Assembly (NCBI RefSeq): GCF_017357425.1
Contig: NZ_CP014571.1
Location: forward strand, 1,302,001 to 1,366,000
Length of the DNA stretch: 64,000 nt
Direction of reading: 5' to 3'
Origin: Arthrobacter sp. D5-1
GTDB lineage: Bacteria; Actinomycetota; Actinomycetes; Actinomycetales; Micrococcaceae
How positions within the stretch are numbered: position 1 is the first letter of the stretch; every line of letters begins with the position of its first letter. Below the pieces are notes generated by a model, which made no database searches, was not told the DNA's origin, and worked only from the letters and a program-made list of their open reading frames with translations. A program made the translations under genes and the position numbers. Positions 40,485-49,862 of the stretch are shown one piece after another.

Positions 40485-42479
40485 CTATGTTCTGTGGGGT
40501 GTGTGGTGGTGGTTGCGTCGGGGTGTTTGGTGTGGGTCGATGTGGGGTGGGGGGATGAACCAGGGGATGCCGGTTTTGATGTCGATGCGCCATTGTTCTT
40601 TGTGGATGAGGTGGTGGTGGTGGCTGCAGAGCAGGGTGCCGTTGTCTGTTGAGGTGGTGCCGCCGTGGGACCAGTAGGTGGTGTGGTGGGCTTCGCACCA
40701 GGGTGCGGGCATGGTGCAGTCGGGGAAGGCGCATCCTTGGTCGCGGGCGGTGATGGCTTTGCGGATGTGGGGTGGGAAGATCCGGGTGGTGCGGCCGATG
40801 TCCAGGATGCGGGAGTCGCTGCCGAGCACGACGGGGAGGATGTCGGCGTCGCAGGCGATTTTGCGGATGGTGTTCGGGTGCATCGGGCCGGTGAAGGTCG
40901 CGGTGCCAGTCCCTACCCCGGCCCCTGTCCCTATCCCAGCCACTGGCGCTGCCCCAGCCCCGGTCCCTAGCCCAGCCCCAGTCCCTATCCGAGTCCCTGT
41001 TCGGGTGCCGTGCTGGTTCGGGGCGGTGCCGGTGCCGGGGTTGTGGTGGTGGTTGTGGACTTGTTCGAGGAGTTCTTGGTATCCGATGGTGACGGTGAGT
41101 TGGGGTGGGAGGCCGCCGTTGGCGGGTAGTTTTTCGGTGCGCATGGCGAGGCTGCAGGCGCTGGTGAGGCCGTTGAGGAGTTTCTGTGGGCGGCTGCGCC
41201 GGTCGAGGTCCGGGCTGGTGCCTGTGCCTGGGCCGTTGTGTGGGTTGTTGTGTGGGTTGTTGTGTGGGGTGTCCCCGGTTTCGGTGTTCTCCGTGGTGCC
41301 GGTGCCGGGGGTGGTGAGGCGGGGGTTGGTGGCGACGTTCATGGCGGTGGCGAGGATTTCGTATTGTTCGTCGGTGGCGAAGATTTCGAGGTGGTGGAGG
41401 CCGTGGCGGCGTCGGCGGCGGAGGAACACGCCTTGGAGTTGACGGAGGATTTCTTCGGTGGGTTCGGGGCCGTCGTGGTCGATGGCGTCGATCCAGCGTT
41501 TGGCCATTGTGGTGACGAAGTCCGGGTCGGTCTCGACCGCGGTGGTGGTGAGGGCGTGTTCCATCCGGGTGAGGGTGTCCTCGTCGGTGAGGTGCCGGAC
41601 TTTGTCCAGGGCGGTGCTGATGATCGAGGCCGAACGGGAAGGCACCAGTGCGGAACCAACCGCTTGCGCGAGTATTGCGTGGCGGGCCGGGATGTCCTGC
41701 CCGGTGATCCCGGTTTGGGGGAGGACGTCCGGGGCGAGGGCGAGCCGGCGCTTGGCTTCTCCGATGCCGATCCGCAACCGTGCGCGCAGGAACTGGGCCG
41801 CGTTCCGGTACCCGTCATCCAGAACACTGGCCGCTCCCGGAACCGTTACGCCCGGATCCGTCGCCTCTGGAACCGTTACGCCCGGAGCCGTTGCGTCCGT
41901 GGCTGGTTCGGTCCAGCCGGTCCGCCATTGCGGTGCTGCCGCCGAGGGTCCGGGCTTGGTTTGCTGGGCTTCGGTCCGGGTCCGTTCCACAGCCTGCGCC
42001 GCGACCACCTGCAAGTACTCCACCGACCGGGCGATCTCCTCGACCTTGCCGGCAAAATCCGCTGCCTCCTCGAACCCAAACAACCGGGTTTTAGGAATGA
42101 CGGATTGGCGAAGGGATGTCAGGATCGCACCGGCCTGCGCAAGAGGTACGTCTACGACGTCGGGAGAGGGTTGGCCCGCATCGACAAAGCCAGCCGCGCG
42201 CTTAATGTCCGCAACCGGAACTACACGCAAGCCCGGAGCAACCTCTGCGGAGCTCAGGCCGCCAGCGTAGCCCGACTCCGAGGACCGCGCCATCGGACTC
42301 AGACCGAGAAGCAGCCCAGTGCCGCTGGACGTATCCGCATCCTGGCCTACCGCCGTCGTGAGCTTGAATGCCGGGACCCGGGCAGGCCCGTTAAGAGATG
42401 TGAGGGCTCTTTGACGAAGCAGCGCATGGCCGCGGGGCGAGCCTGCCCGCCTTGCCAATACCTGCCCGATTGCTCCCAT
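40485..42479 (-). CDS. DUF222 / HNH endonuclease family protein with repeat expansions
   Basis: A 664-residue protein; the start at 42479 has no clear ribosome binding site, so a later start is possible. The DUF222 helical domain covers about 100-470. The HNH nuclease near the C-terminus (about 590-640) reads CAFPDCTMPAPWCEAHH, then DNGTLLCSHHHHLIH, with both Cys pairs and the HH catalytic core. Three low-complexity insertions interrupt it: a VTVPE/ATDPG repeat, an NNPHNNPHN run and a long Gly-Thr-Gly-Ala tract. The family (13E12-like) is multicopy in actinobacteria and its role is unclear; mobility-linked functions have been suggested. Confidence 0.85.
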   Translation of the reverse strand: MGAIGQVLARRAGSPRGHALLRQRALTSLNGPARVPAFKLTTAVGQDADTSSGTGLLLGLSPMARSSESGYAGGLSSAEVAPGLRVVPVADIKRAAGFVDAGQPSPDVVDVPLAQAGAILTSLRQSVIPKTRLFGFEEAADFAGKVEEIARSVEYLQVVAAQAVERTRTEAQQTKPGPSAAAPQWRTGWTEPATDATAPGVTVPEATDPGVTVPGAASVLDDGYRNAAQFLRARLRIGIGEAKRRLALAPDVLPQTGITGQDIPARHAILAQAVGSALVPSRSASIISTALDKVRHLTDEDTLTRMEHALTTTAVETDPDFVTTMAKRWIDAIDHDGPEPTEEILRQLQGVFLRRRRRHGLHHLEIFATDEQYEILATAMNVATNPRLTTPGTGTTENTETGDTPHNNPHNNPHNGPGTGTSPDLDRRSRPQKLLNGLTSACSLAMRTEKLPANGGLPPQLTVTIGYQELLEQVHNHHHNPGTGTAPNQHGTRTGTRIGTGAGLGTGAGAAPVAGIGTGAGVGTGTATFTGPMHPNTIRKIACDADILPVVLGSDSRILDIGRTTRIFPPHIRKAITARDQGCAFPDCTMPAPWCEAHHTTYWSHGGTTSTDNGTLLCSHHHHLIHKEQWRIDIKTGIPWFIPPPHIDPHQTPRRNHHHTPHRT
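40905..41010. repeat. Short-period coding repeat (Gly-Thr/Ala tract) in the HNH gene
   Basis: Degenerate tandem units of the type CCAGTCCCTA/CCCCGGCCC repeat through about 100 bases. They encode a Gly-Thr-Gly-Ala tract. Such tracts change length readily by slippage. Confidence 0.7.
41839..41886. repeat. 30-base period direct repeat in the HNH gene
   Basis: GGAACCGTTACGCCCGGA occurs at 41839-41856 and 41869-41886. It encodes repeated PGVTVPE/G units between the two parts of the DUF222 domain. Confidence 0.8.
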
Positions 42480-42523
42480 GAATCAAGCATGTCAGGGGGG
42501 TCCGACATTATTAGGGCGCCCGG

Positions 42524-43018
42524 CTACCGGGTGATCTGCTCCCGCAAAATATCCGCGTGCCCGCAGTGCTGGGCGAGTTCGCGGAGCATGTGCAGGTATA
42601 CCCAGCGGAGGGGGAGCGGGCCGCGGCGGTTCCCTAGCACAAGGTCGTCGAGGCCCAATTGGGCCGCCGCCTGCCTGGATGCCGAGCAAGCCGCGGCATA
42701 GGCGCTTCGGATGCTGGCAATGGTGTCGTTATCGTCCAGGATGAACGAATCGTCCGGCGTCGCTGGGATGCCGATCTCGGCCCGGGTCCTGCACGTGATG
42801 GCTTCGTCGAACCACACTTTTTCGACGAAGGTGGCGTGCTTCACCAGGCCCAGGAGCGTGGTGCGCGAGGCGACCAGCCGGCGTCGTGCTTGTTCCTCAG
42901 TAAGTCCATCGAGGCACTCGGTGAGGGCCCTGCGATGCTCATCCAGGAATGTGTCGAACTGGGTCCGGGCGTCCTGGTTGATGACATCCTCAGTGGAGGT
43001 GTGCGGGAGCGCGCTCAT
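42524..43018 (-). CDS. DinB/DUF664 family protein
   Basis: A 164-residue four-helix-bundle protein. The DUF664 marks are visible: [20 protein letters not shown] (about 55-75), then [27 protein letters not shown] (about 133-160). The histidines of the DinB metal site are His61, His141 and the HCGHAD pair. Actinobacterial members may be mycothiol-dependent transferases, which is family knowledge and not shown here. Its start overlaps the stop of the upstream VOC gene by 4 bases, so the two are co-expressed. Confidence 0.85.
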   Translation of the reverse strand: MSALPHTSTEDVINQDARTQFDTFLDEHRRALTECLDGLTEEQARRRLVASRTTLLGLVKHATFVEKVWFDEAITCRTRAEIGIPATPDDSFILDDNDTIASIRSAYAAACSASRQAAAQLGLDDLVLGNRRGPLPLRWVYLHMLRELAQHCGHADILREQITR

Positions 43019-43446
43019 CCGAAAACCACCGTGCCGTCGTCGTTGATTCCCCAGCCGGGGTTGTGCGCGATCTCCCAGACGATGCCGTTGGGGTCCTTGA
43101 CGTGGCCGTGGAAGATGCCGCCAAACGCGCCTGCCTGCGCCGGCTTCAAAACCGACGCGCCGGCCGCCACCAAGGAATCGATGGTGCTGGCGACTTCCTC
43201 GGGGCTGCGGACGTTGTGGGACAGCGTTACTCCGCTGACTCCCGCCGTCGGAGCAGTGGCGCCGAGGTCCTGGTCGAACTTATCGGCGTCGAACAGGCCG
43301 ATCATCAGCCCTGGCCCGATCTGGAAGAAGAGGATCTCGCCGGGAACGTCCATGGCCGGATCCCAGCCGAGCCCCTCCTTATAGAAGGCGCGGGCGGCGT
43401 CGAGATCCTTGGTGGCGAACGTGAGGAAATGCAGTCGCTGGTCCAT
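43015..43446 (-). CDS. VOC (glyoxalase/bleomycin-resistance) family protein
   Basis: A 143-residue single-domain protein with two beta-alpha-beta-beta-beta modules: [26 protein letters not shown] and [27 protein letters not shown] closing [22 protein letters not shown] follows. VOC enzymes are metal-dependent isomerases, dioxygenases or binding proteins. The exact reaction is unknown. Coupled to the DUF664 gene, it may be part of a small-thiol detoxification pair. Confidence 0.85.
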   Translation of the reverse strand: MDQRLHFLTFATKDLDAARAFYKEGLGWDPAMDVPGEILFFQIGPGLMIGLFDADKFDQDLGATAPTAGVSGVTLSHNVRSPEEVASTIDSLVAAGASVLKPAQAGAFGGIFHGHVKDPNGIVWEIAHNPGWGINDDGTVVFG

Positions 43447-43589
43447 AGGGGAAGCCTAGCGGGAGGGTACGACGGCGGCACTCGCCTGGGGCGGTTGGTG
43501 CAACAACGTTGGCGGAGCCATGCAAAGATTCGGGTGCCATTCGATGCCGACCGTGTCCGCGCGGTGCCGGAACCGCCAACAATGAAGGT

Positions 43590-44072
43590 ATGGCCAAACC
43601 AGCGCAGTCCAAGTCACGCGGCACAGAGTCATGGATGCTGGCGTCGGCGCTTTTCCTTACGATGGGGGCTGCCGGGTGTAGCCCTTCGTTAAGTTCGCTG
43701 CCGTGCATGCCTCCCGATTACCAAGTGTCCCCTTCGTCGGCGAGGCCGGGTGACATGGTGACGGTCTCGGCGCCGGAGACGAAATGCAATCCCCGTTATG
43801 GACCCAACGCGCAGGTTCGTGTCGTCTTGACGGACGCTTCAGGAGAAGACGTCCTCAACACCATGGCTCCCATGACTGACGCGGGCGGTTTCGTGGTCAC
43901 CATCGAAGTCCCATTGCTGGCAGATCCGGGTGTCATGGCCGTGAAGGCCGAGCCCTATGGTGTCGACTGGTGCGATGACACAGGCACGAACAACCGGGCG
44001 AACCAGGGTGAGGCGGAGCTTGAGAGAGCCTCTTGTGCGGAGCCGATGAAGCCACTGACCATCACAAGGTAG
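43590..44072 (+). CDS. Small secreted lipoprotein, unknown function
   Basis: A 160-residue protein starting at ATG 43590. The N-terminus has basic residues (KPAQSKSR), a hydrophobic stretch (MLASALFLTMG) and an AAGC lipobox, so it is a predicted lipoprotein. The mature region has an SPSSARPGDMVTVSAP segment and beta-rich character, reminiscent of small Ig-like domains. Four further cysteines could form disulfides. No catalytic motif is visible, and the family is not recognised. Confidence 0.7.
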   Translation: MAKPAQSKSRGTESWMLASALFLTMGAAGCSPSLSSLPCMPPDYQVSPSSARPGDMVTVSAPETKCNPRYGPNAQVRVVLTDASGEDVLNTMAPMTDAGGFVVTIEVPLLADPGVMAVKAEPYGVDWCDDTGTNNRANQGEAELERASCAEPMKPLTITR

Positions 44073-44126
44073 CCAACTTGGCCAGTCCTGTTGAGCCCCG
44101 GTCCGGGCCGGTGGGAGGATGGAGCA

Positions 44127-44816
44127 GTGGAACCCCTCTTCGACTTCCTTGGCAGTTACTGGTGGCTCATTTTCCCTATCGGCGGGATGGCTGGTGGCTG
44201 GGCGAGGTCGTGGTCGAAAGCCAGCGAGGAACGGCACCGCCGCAAGGTGGAATTGCTGAAGTTGAAGAACCAGTTGGCAGTGCACGAGGAGGCCAACCAG
44301 GCCGAGGTAGTCTCGCTGATTGACGCGCATGATTCGGTGAACCACAGATGGCTTGATTACGAACTCGACGTCGGCAACCTTATTGACTTCCCCCTCATGA
44401 CTGACGTGCGCGAGCCGCTCACCGTCGCGTTCCTGCGCGCCAAGAAAGAGGCCGACGGCTTGCGACCCGCCACTCCTGAAGAGATTTCGACGCCGGCCCG
44501 GCTGGCTGAGTACCGCGCAGCTGTCCACAGTTACGAACTCGCTTTCGATGTCGCCGAGCGGGAGGCCCGGCGCATCAAGGACGGCAACTTCAGTGGCCCC
44601 GAACGGCAACGACTTGCGACCGCAAGGAAGCTGCTGCGCATCGCCGAAGACACTGCCGCCACCCCTGCTGAACGGCAAACCGCCTACAAGCGGGCACGCA
44701 AGGAACTCGATGGCCTGATCGTGCTGCCGGAGGCGACCGTTGCCGCGCTCGAGAGCAAGATCGTCAGCATGTTGGATTCCCGCAAGGACCCGGACACGGA
44801 CGTGCGGTTCGCTTGA
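44127..44816 (+). CDS. Membrane-anchored coiled-coil protein, unknown function
   Basis: A 229-residue protein; I choose GTG 44127 because a GGAGG sits seven bases upstream. An N-terminal hydrophobic segment (about 4-24, FLGSYWWLIFPIGGMAGGWA) is followed by a long charged helical region (about 28-229) with Glu/Ala/Lys-rich heptads. It therefore looks like a single-pass anchor with a cytoplasmic coiled coil. No enzymatic motif is seen. The next gene begins inside its stop codon, so the two are coupled. Confidence 0.68.
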   Translation: MEPLFDFLGSYWWLIFPIGGMAGGWARSWSKASEERHRRKVELLKLKNQLAVHEEANQAEVVSLIDAHDSVNHRWLDYELDVGNLIDFPLMTDVREPLTVAFLRAKKEADGLRPATPEEISTPARLAEYRAAVHSYELAFDVAEREARRIKDGNFSGPERQRLATARKLLRIAEDTAATPAERQTAYKRARKELDGLIVLPEATVAALESKIVSMLDSRKDPDTDVRFA

Positions 44817-45502
44817 CGCCACGCAGAAGGCTCGCCGTCATTACAGGTGCCAGCCGCGGTCTGGGGAAGTCGTTGGTGGAGGAATTCTCTGACGCCGGTT
44901 GGGCGGTTGTCGCAGTCACGCGGACCCCCACCACGTGGGCCGGCCGACAGCATGTCACCGCGGTTACACAGGATGTCCGGCACCAGCCGTCCGACGAGCT
45001 GCTGTCAACCATCGGGGGCAGATCCGTTGACGTACTCATCAACAATGCTGCCCAGGGGGCTCAGTACGCCGAACTCGGTGACATAGCAACGGAAGGCGTT
45101 CTCAACGCCGTCGACGTCAACGTTGCTGGACCCCTGCGTCTGGTGCAGGCCATCCTGCCGAACCTGCTGGCCACACCGGATCCGGTGATCATTAACGTCA
45201 CGTCCCGCCTGGGTTCGATGGCGGCCCAAGCACGGGGTGACTACGCGGAGCTCTCCACGAGCTACGCGTACAAAATCTCCAAGGCTGCGCAGAACATGCT
45301 GACCATTTCCCTCGCCCACGACCTCGCTGGCAGGGTGCGCTGCTGGGCGGTTCACCCTGGCAAGCTGGCCACTGACATGGGGCAGTCTGACGCCTCCAAG
45401 GATCCGCGGGTCGCGGCCCGAGAGCTGCGGGAACTGGTTTATTCCGGCGACAGCACATCACCGCGCTTCGTCTCACTCGGGGCGGCCGACCTCGCCTGGT
45501 AG
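44813..45502 (+). CDS. SDR family oxidoreductase
   Basis: A 229-residue short-chain dehydrogenase with a TTG start overlapping the upstream stop by 4 bases. The cofactor motif TGASRGLG (about 11-18), NNAA (about 77-80), and catalytic Tyr/Lys in YAYKISK are present, with INVTSR supplying Ser. Arg after the second strand (VTRTP) suggests NADP(H). The C-terminal GKLATDM loop is also typical. Substrate unknown. The unusual pairing with a membrane coiled-coil gene gives no clue. Confidence 0.87.
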   Translation: MTPRRRLAVITGASRGLGKSLVEEFSDAGWAVVAVTRTPTTWAGRQHVTAVTQDVRHQPSDELLSTIGGRSVDVLINNAAQGAQYAELGDIATEGVLNAVDVNVAGPLRLVQAILPNLLATPDPVIINVTSRLGSMAAQARGDYAELSTSYAYKISKAAQNMLTISLAHDLAGRVRCWAVHPGKLATDMGQSDASKDPRVAARELRELVYSGDSTSPRFVSLGAADLAW

Positions 45503-45625
45503 CGCCGCCCCACATCAGGCTGTGCCTTCATGACCTTCTTTGACCACGGCTAGGCCGATTTGCAACCCATATCGACTGATTTTGGGCCTGCCTGCAGCCA
45601 AAGTGGGTGGGGACGGTACGCGAAT

Positions 45626-46126
45626 TTAGCCCAGCTCCACGCCCATCACTGTTCGCACCACAGATCCGCCCAGATCGTCCTCGAGGTGTCGCATCCCCAG
45701 CCGCTCAGCGACTCGGCGTGATGCCGCATTGTCCGGGTGGACGATGGCCACGAGCAGACCAACCCCCACCACGTCGCGCGCGAATTCCAGGCACGCCAGC
45801 GCCGCTTCCGAGGCATACCCGCGTCCCTGAAGTTCTCGGCGGACGTGGTACCCGACCTCGAGTTCGGGCCGTCCGTTGACCTGTTGCCACGTCACCCCGC
45901 AGTCGCCAACAAAATCGCCGTCGTGTGTCTCCACGATCCACAACCCGTACCCGTGGCGCACGTAGTTCGCCTGGGTCCATTCGATCCAGGCAGTTGCTTC
46001 GTCACGGGTTTTGGGGGAGGGGTAGTAGGTCATCACGTCTGGATCACCGAGCATCAAGCTCATCGCATCGAGATCAGCCATCGTCATCTGGCGGAAGCGG
46101 AGCCGGGCTGTCGGGTGGGGGAGCAT
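45626..46126 (-). CDS. GNAT acetyltransferase (RimJ/RimL type)
   Basis: A 166-residue enzyme of the Acetyltransf_3 group. TARLRFRQMTMADLDAM at the start and YYPSPKTRDEATAWIEW follow the family. The acetyl-CoA-binding motif A is YHVRRELQGRGYASEAALACLEFA (about 93-116). NAASRRVAERLGMRH near the end is typical. It transfers acetyl from acetyl-CoA to an amine of a protein N-terminus or small molecule. Substrate unknown. Confidence 0.88.
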   Translation of the reverse strand: MLPHPTARLRFRQMTMADLDAMSLMLGDPDVMTYYPSPKTRDEATAWIEWTQANYVRHGYGLWIVETHDGDFVGDCGVTWQQVNGRPELEVGYHVRRELQGRGYASEAALACLEFARDVVGVGLLVAIVHPDNAASRRVAERLGMRHLEDDLGGSVVRTVMGVELG

Positions 46127-46176
46127 GTCCGCAGCCTACCTTCAGCAGAGCGGGCAAGAAGGATAAGAGCGTCCGC

Positions 46177-48528
46177 TCAGGCCGTAGTCCGCACTTCCAC
46201 CGGCGTCAGCATCTCCCGCTCGAACCCCACCACGCGGCGCGGCCCGTGCAGGATCACCTCATGCGTGTGGGCGTCAGCAGTACTGGACGTCGAAACGTGC
46301 AGCTTCACCAAACCCGGCGTCACCACTCGCTGAAGGTCCAGGCCGGTAAAGGAGGTCCGGTCGGCGTGAACCAGGAACTCCACCTCGGCAGAACCCCCTG
46401 CTGGAAGCTCGACGCGCGCGTAGCCGATCAGCTCGCGGAGGGGACGAACCACTTCACCCACCGGATCCTCCAAGTACAGTTGCACGACCTCTGCGCCACT
46501 ACGGGAACCAGTATTCGTGACCGTGCAGCTGACGGTGACCGAGTCCGACGTCGACATGGTCGGTGCGCTGCTTTGGTGCTCCGACAACTCCATCGTTGTG
46601 TAGGACAGGCCATGCCCAAAACCGAACAACGGCGAGGGGTCCAGGGCGCTTACCCCTGAGGGTCCAGCGAGCTTCGAATGCAGGTACGTGCCGGGCTGGC
46701 CGCCGGGGGAGCGCGGCACTGAGACGGGCAGTTTTCCGGACGGATTGACGACGCCGGTGAGCACGTCCCAGAGCGCCGCGGCTCCTTCTTCGCCTGGAAA
46801 AAAGCCTTGGACGATCGCGTCGGCACGCTCCACGAAGTCGCCCAGCGCGTAGGGTCGCCCGCTGAGGACCACCACCACCGTGCGCGTTCCTGAATCTGCG
46901 CAATCAGCGAGAATGCGGTCCAGCATGAGGTGTTGGTCGCCGGGAAGGCGAAGGTCGGCGGCATCGTTACCTTCGCCGGACGTACCCCTGCCGAACAGCC
47001 CAGCGTTGTCGCCAACCACCACCACGCACGTGTCCACGGAGGATGCCACCTGGCAGGCTTCGGCGATCTGCTCCTCAGTGGCGGCCTCGCAGTTTCCGGT
47101 GACCGAGGTAGCCACTGACCCGAACCGTCCGGAAGCAACGCCGGCCACGGACGGAACCGAGATTCCCATCGGCACGTCCGGATGTGAAGCTCCAACATGC
47201 GCGTCAAAGGAATAGCACCCAAGCATCGCGAAGGGATCGTCAGCCAGCGGACCGACAACACCCAGCGAACCGGTCGACGCGACGGGCAGTGGCAACGCCG
47301 GAGCGCCATCGAACTCGCGGTTGCTCAACAGCACCAGGGACTGGGAGGCCAGTTCGCGCGCCAATGCCCGGTTCTCCGCCGGATCAAGGTCGATTGGACC
47401 GGACAGCGCTTCGGGGACGGGGGAGAAGTCCGGCGACAACAACCCAATCTCCGCCTTCTGCCTCAGAACGCGGCGCAGGGCGTCATCCACCACGGACTCG
47501 TCCAACGCACCCTCGCGGATGCGACGCAGCAGCGGCTCACCGAAGCAGTTCACCGTAGGAAGTTCAACGTCGACGCCCGCGCTCAGGGCCAGCACTGCAG
47601 CGTCACCGGAGTCTGCGGCCACGCCGTGCGTGACGTCCAGGAACGCGACGCCGAAGTAGTCAGCCACCACGGTCCCGGTGAAGCCCCATTCCTCACGAAG
47701 CAGCCCCGTCAACAGGGCGCGGTTCGCGGCGGCTGGTACGCCGTCGACGTCGGTATAGGCGTGCATCACCGAGCGGGGACCGCCGTGGCGGATCGCCATT
47801 TCAAACGGCGGCAGCATGACGTCGGCGAGTTCGCGGGGGCCCATGGAGACGGGCGCGTGGTTACGGCCGGCTTGGGAGGCTGAGTAGCCCACGAAGTGTT
47901 TGAGGGTGGCGACGATGCCGGTGGATTCCAGGCCCTGCACGTACGCTGTGGCCACCGTGCCTACCAGATACGGGTCTTCGCCGATGGTTTCTTCCACGCG
48001 GCCCCAACGGAGGTCCCGCACCACGTCCAGGACGGGGGCCAGGCCCTGATGGACGCCCAAAGACCTCATACCCGCACCGATCCGGGTTGCCATCTCCCGT
48101 ACCAAGCCAGGGTTGAAGGTGGCCCCCCACGCGAGCGGAACGGGGAAAGCCGTTGCCTTCCACGCGGCCAGCCCGGCCAAGCATTCCTCGTGGACCTGCG
48201 CGGGGATGCCGAAGCGGGAAGCGGCCATGATCTGCTCCTGCGCGGCCGCCAGCCGGTGCGCGCCCTCAGCGGGGTCAACCGGAACGGTGCCGTACATACG
48301 CGTGATCTGCCCGAGTCCGTCGGCGATGATGTCATCCCAGGAGCGGGCGTCTCCCGCCATCTGGCTTTGCAGCGGAGCCACGGAATCGCCGTCGGTGGAG
48401 GCATTGACCCACACGCCCACCAGCTGGGCGAGCTTCTCCTCCAGTGTCATTTCGCTGATGAGGTGCTCTACGACGTCCGACGCCGGAACGCGGGCAAGTG
48501 ATTGCTGATCGGCGGCGCCGGTGCTCAC
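46177..48528 (-). CDS. GH3 beta-glycosidase (beta-glucosidase/beta-xylosidase type)
   Basis: A 783-residue enzyme. The GH3 N-terminal barrel carries the substrate-binding KHFVGY (about 210-215) and the nucleophile Asp290 in TVVADYFGV. The alpha/beta-sandwich domain follows (about 390-610), then a fibronectin-III-like C-terminal domain (about 660-740). There is no signal peptide, so it acts on imported glycosides. It is divergent from the Gfo/Idh/MocA gene. The intergenic region has GAAACTWTC boxes, which places it in the adjoining regulon. Exact sugar preference is not readable from sequence. Confidence 0.9.
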   Translation of the reverse strand: MSTGAADQQSLARVPASDVVEHLISEMTLEEKLAQLVGVWVNASTDGDSVAPLQSQMAGDARSWDDIIADGLGQITRMYGTVPVDPAEGAHRLAAAQEQIMAASRFGIPAQVHEECLAGLAAWKATAFPVPLAWGATFNPGLVREMATRIGAGMRSLGVHQGLAPVLDVVRDLRWGRVEETIGEDPYLVGTVATAYVQGLESTGIVATLKHFVGYSASQAGRNHAPVSMGPRELADVMLPPFEMAIRHGGPRSVMHAYTDVDGVPAAANRALLTGLLREEWGFTGTVVADYFGVAFLDVTHGVAADSGDAAVLALSAGVDVELPTVNCFGEPLLRRIREGALDESVVDDALRRVLRQKAEIGLLSPDFSPVPEALSGPIDLDPAENRALARELASQSLVLLSNREFDGAPALPLPVASTGSLGVVGPLADDPFAMLGCYSFDAHVGASHPDVPMGISVPSVAGVASGRFGSVATSVTGNCEAATEEQIAEACQVASSVDTCVVVVGDNAGLFGRGTSGEGNDAADLRLPGDQHLMLDRILADCADSGTRTVVVVLSGRPYALGDFVERADAIVQGFFPGEEGAAALWDVLTGVVNPSGKLPVSVPRSPGGQPGTYLHSKLAGPSGVSALDPSPLFGFGHGLSYTTMELSEHQSSAPTMSTSDSVTVSCTVTNTGSRSGAEVVQLYLEDPVGEVVRPLRELIGYARVELPAGGSAEVEFLVHADRTSFTGLDLQRVVTPGLVKLHVSTSSTADAHTHEVILHGPRRVVGFEREMLTPVEVRTTA

Positions 48529-48561
48529 AGGCTTCTCCTTGGATTCTGCAGATGATTTTTA

Positions 48562-48702
48562 GAAACTATCAGAAACATCCAATTACTTTCCATAGTAGAA
48601 AAACCTTGACTTCATCAGCGGCATCTTCATAGCGTTGAGGACTGAGGCGGAAGCAGTGCGTCCAAAGGTGCGGCCGGCCTTGCGAGAAAATAAGAAACTT
48701 TC
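48562..48702. promoter_or_regulatory. Divergent promoter region with LacI-type boxes
   Basis: GAAACTATC at 48562-48570 is 34 bases before the GH3 start (minus strand). GAAACTTTC at 48694-48702 is 27 bases before the dehydrogenase start. Both resemble LacI-family operator boxes, one for each divergent gene, and match boxes before the beta-galactosidase operon. Confidence 0.6.
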
Positions 48703-48728
48703 GGAAATGAAACCACCATCGGAGAACC

Positions 48729-49835
48729 ATGCACACCTACAGAGTGGCCATCGTCGGCGCTGGCGGGATCGCGGCAGTCCACGCGTCCAACCTGGCCCGG
48801 ACCGATCACAGGGCGGAGTTGGTGGCCGCGTGCGATGTTGACGAAATCCGCCTGCAGGCCTTCGCTGACGACCATGGCATTGCCGGCCGCTACCAGAGCC
48901 TCACCGAGCTGCTGGCAGAGTCGAAACCGGACATCGTGCACCTCTGCACGCCGCCTATGATGCACATCGACCAAGCTATTGAGTGCCTCGAAGCCGGCGT
49001 CCATGTCCTGTCCGAGAAGCCGCCGGCGCTCAGCCTGGCCGACTTCGATCGCCTCGACGACGCGCAAACACAGGGCGGGGCCCAGTTTTCGTGCGTCTTC
49101 CAACACCGTTTCGGTGACGCTTCGGCTGCCGCCAGGGCCCTGATCGGGGGCAGCGATTTTGGCCGTCCGCTCGTGGCCCGTTGCGACACGCTCTGGTACC
49201 GGCCCGATGAGTACTTCGACCTCCCTTGGCGTGGCACCTGGAAGGCCGAGGGTGGCGGACCCACCATGGGCCACGGCATCCACCAGTTCGATCTTCTCCT
49301 CCACCTGCTCGGCCCGTGGGAGGAGGTCACCGCCATCGCATCCCGGCAAGCCCGCGCCACGTCCACCGAAGACTTCTCCGCTGCTTTGGTCCGCTTCGAA
49401 AACGGCGCCGCCGCCACGGTCATCAACTCGCTGCTCTCGCCAAGGGAAACCTCGGACATCCGCGTCGACTGCGAATTCGCCACCATCGAACTCAGCCACC
49501 TCTACGGCTACGGCACCAAGGACTGGACCATCACGGCCGCGCCCGGACACGAAGACGCCGTGTCTGCCGCCTGGAGCGTAAAGCCATTGGAGCGGGGCAG
49601 TGGACACTCCGCCCAGTTCCTGGCGATGTATGACGCGCTCGACGCCGGACTGCCGCTACCAGCCGACGCGGACTCTGCCCGGCAAACACTGGAGTTCGCT
49701 GCCGCGATTTACGCTTCGGCCTTTACCGGCCACCCCGTGCGGCGCGGGGACATCGTCCCCGGCCACGCTTTCTACGAGGGCATGGACGGTGAAGGTCGCG
49801 GCACCCACGTCCTGGCCTCCACAGCCCGCGCCTGA
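48729..49835 (+). CDS. Gfo/Idh/MocA family sugar oxidoreductase
   Basis: A 368-residue NAD(P)-dependent dehydrogenase. The Rossmann start VAIVGAGGIAAVHASNL (about 6-22) and the catalytic EKP motif (SEKPPALS, about 96-103) are present. The C-terminal beta-sheet domain follows with GGGPTMGHGIHQFDLLLHLLG (about 176-196), whose Gly/His residues line the sugar site. It oxidises or epimerises a sugar or cyclitol. It leads a plus-strand run into the DUF6807, cupin and LacI genes and is divergent from the GH3 gene. Confidence 0.9.
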   Translation: MHTYRVAIVGAGGIAAVHASNLARTDHRAELVAACDVDEIRLQAFADDHGIAGRYQSLTELLAESKPDIVHLCTPPMMHIDQAIECLEAGVHVLSEKPPALSLADFDRLDDAQTQGGAQFSCVFQHRFGDASAAARALIGGSDFGRPLVARCDTLWYRPDEYFDLPWRGTWKAEGGGPTMGHGIHQFDLLLHLLGPWEEVTAIASRQARATSTEDFSAALVRFENGAAATVINSLLSPRETSDIRVDCEFATIELSHLYGYGTKDWTITAAPGHEDAVSAAWSVKPLERGSGHSAQFLAMYDALDAGLPLPADADSARQTLEFAAAIYASAFTGHPVRRGDIVPGHAFYEGMDGEGRGTHVLASTARA

Positions 49836-49862
49836 AGCCCACACCCGAACCGGAGACCCCAC

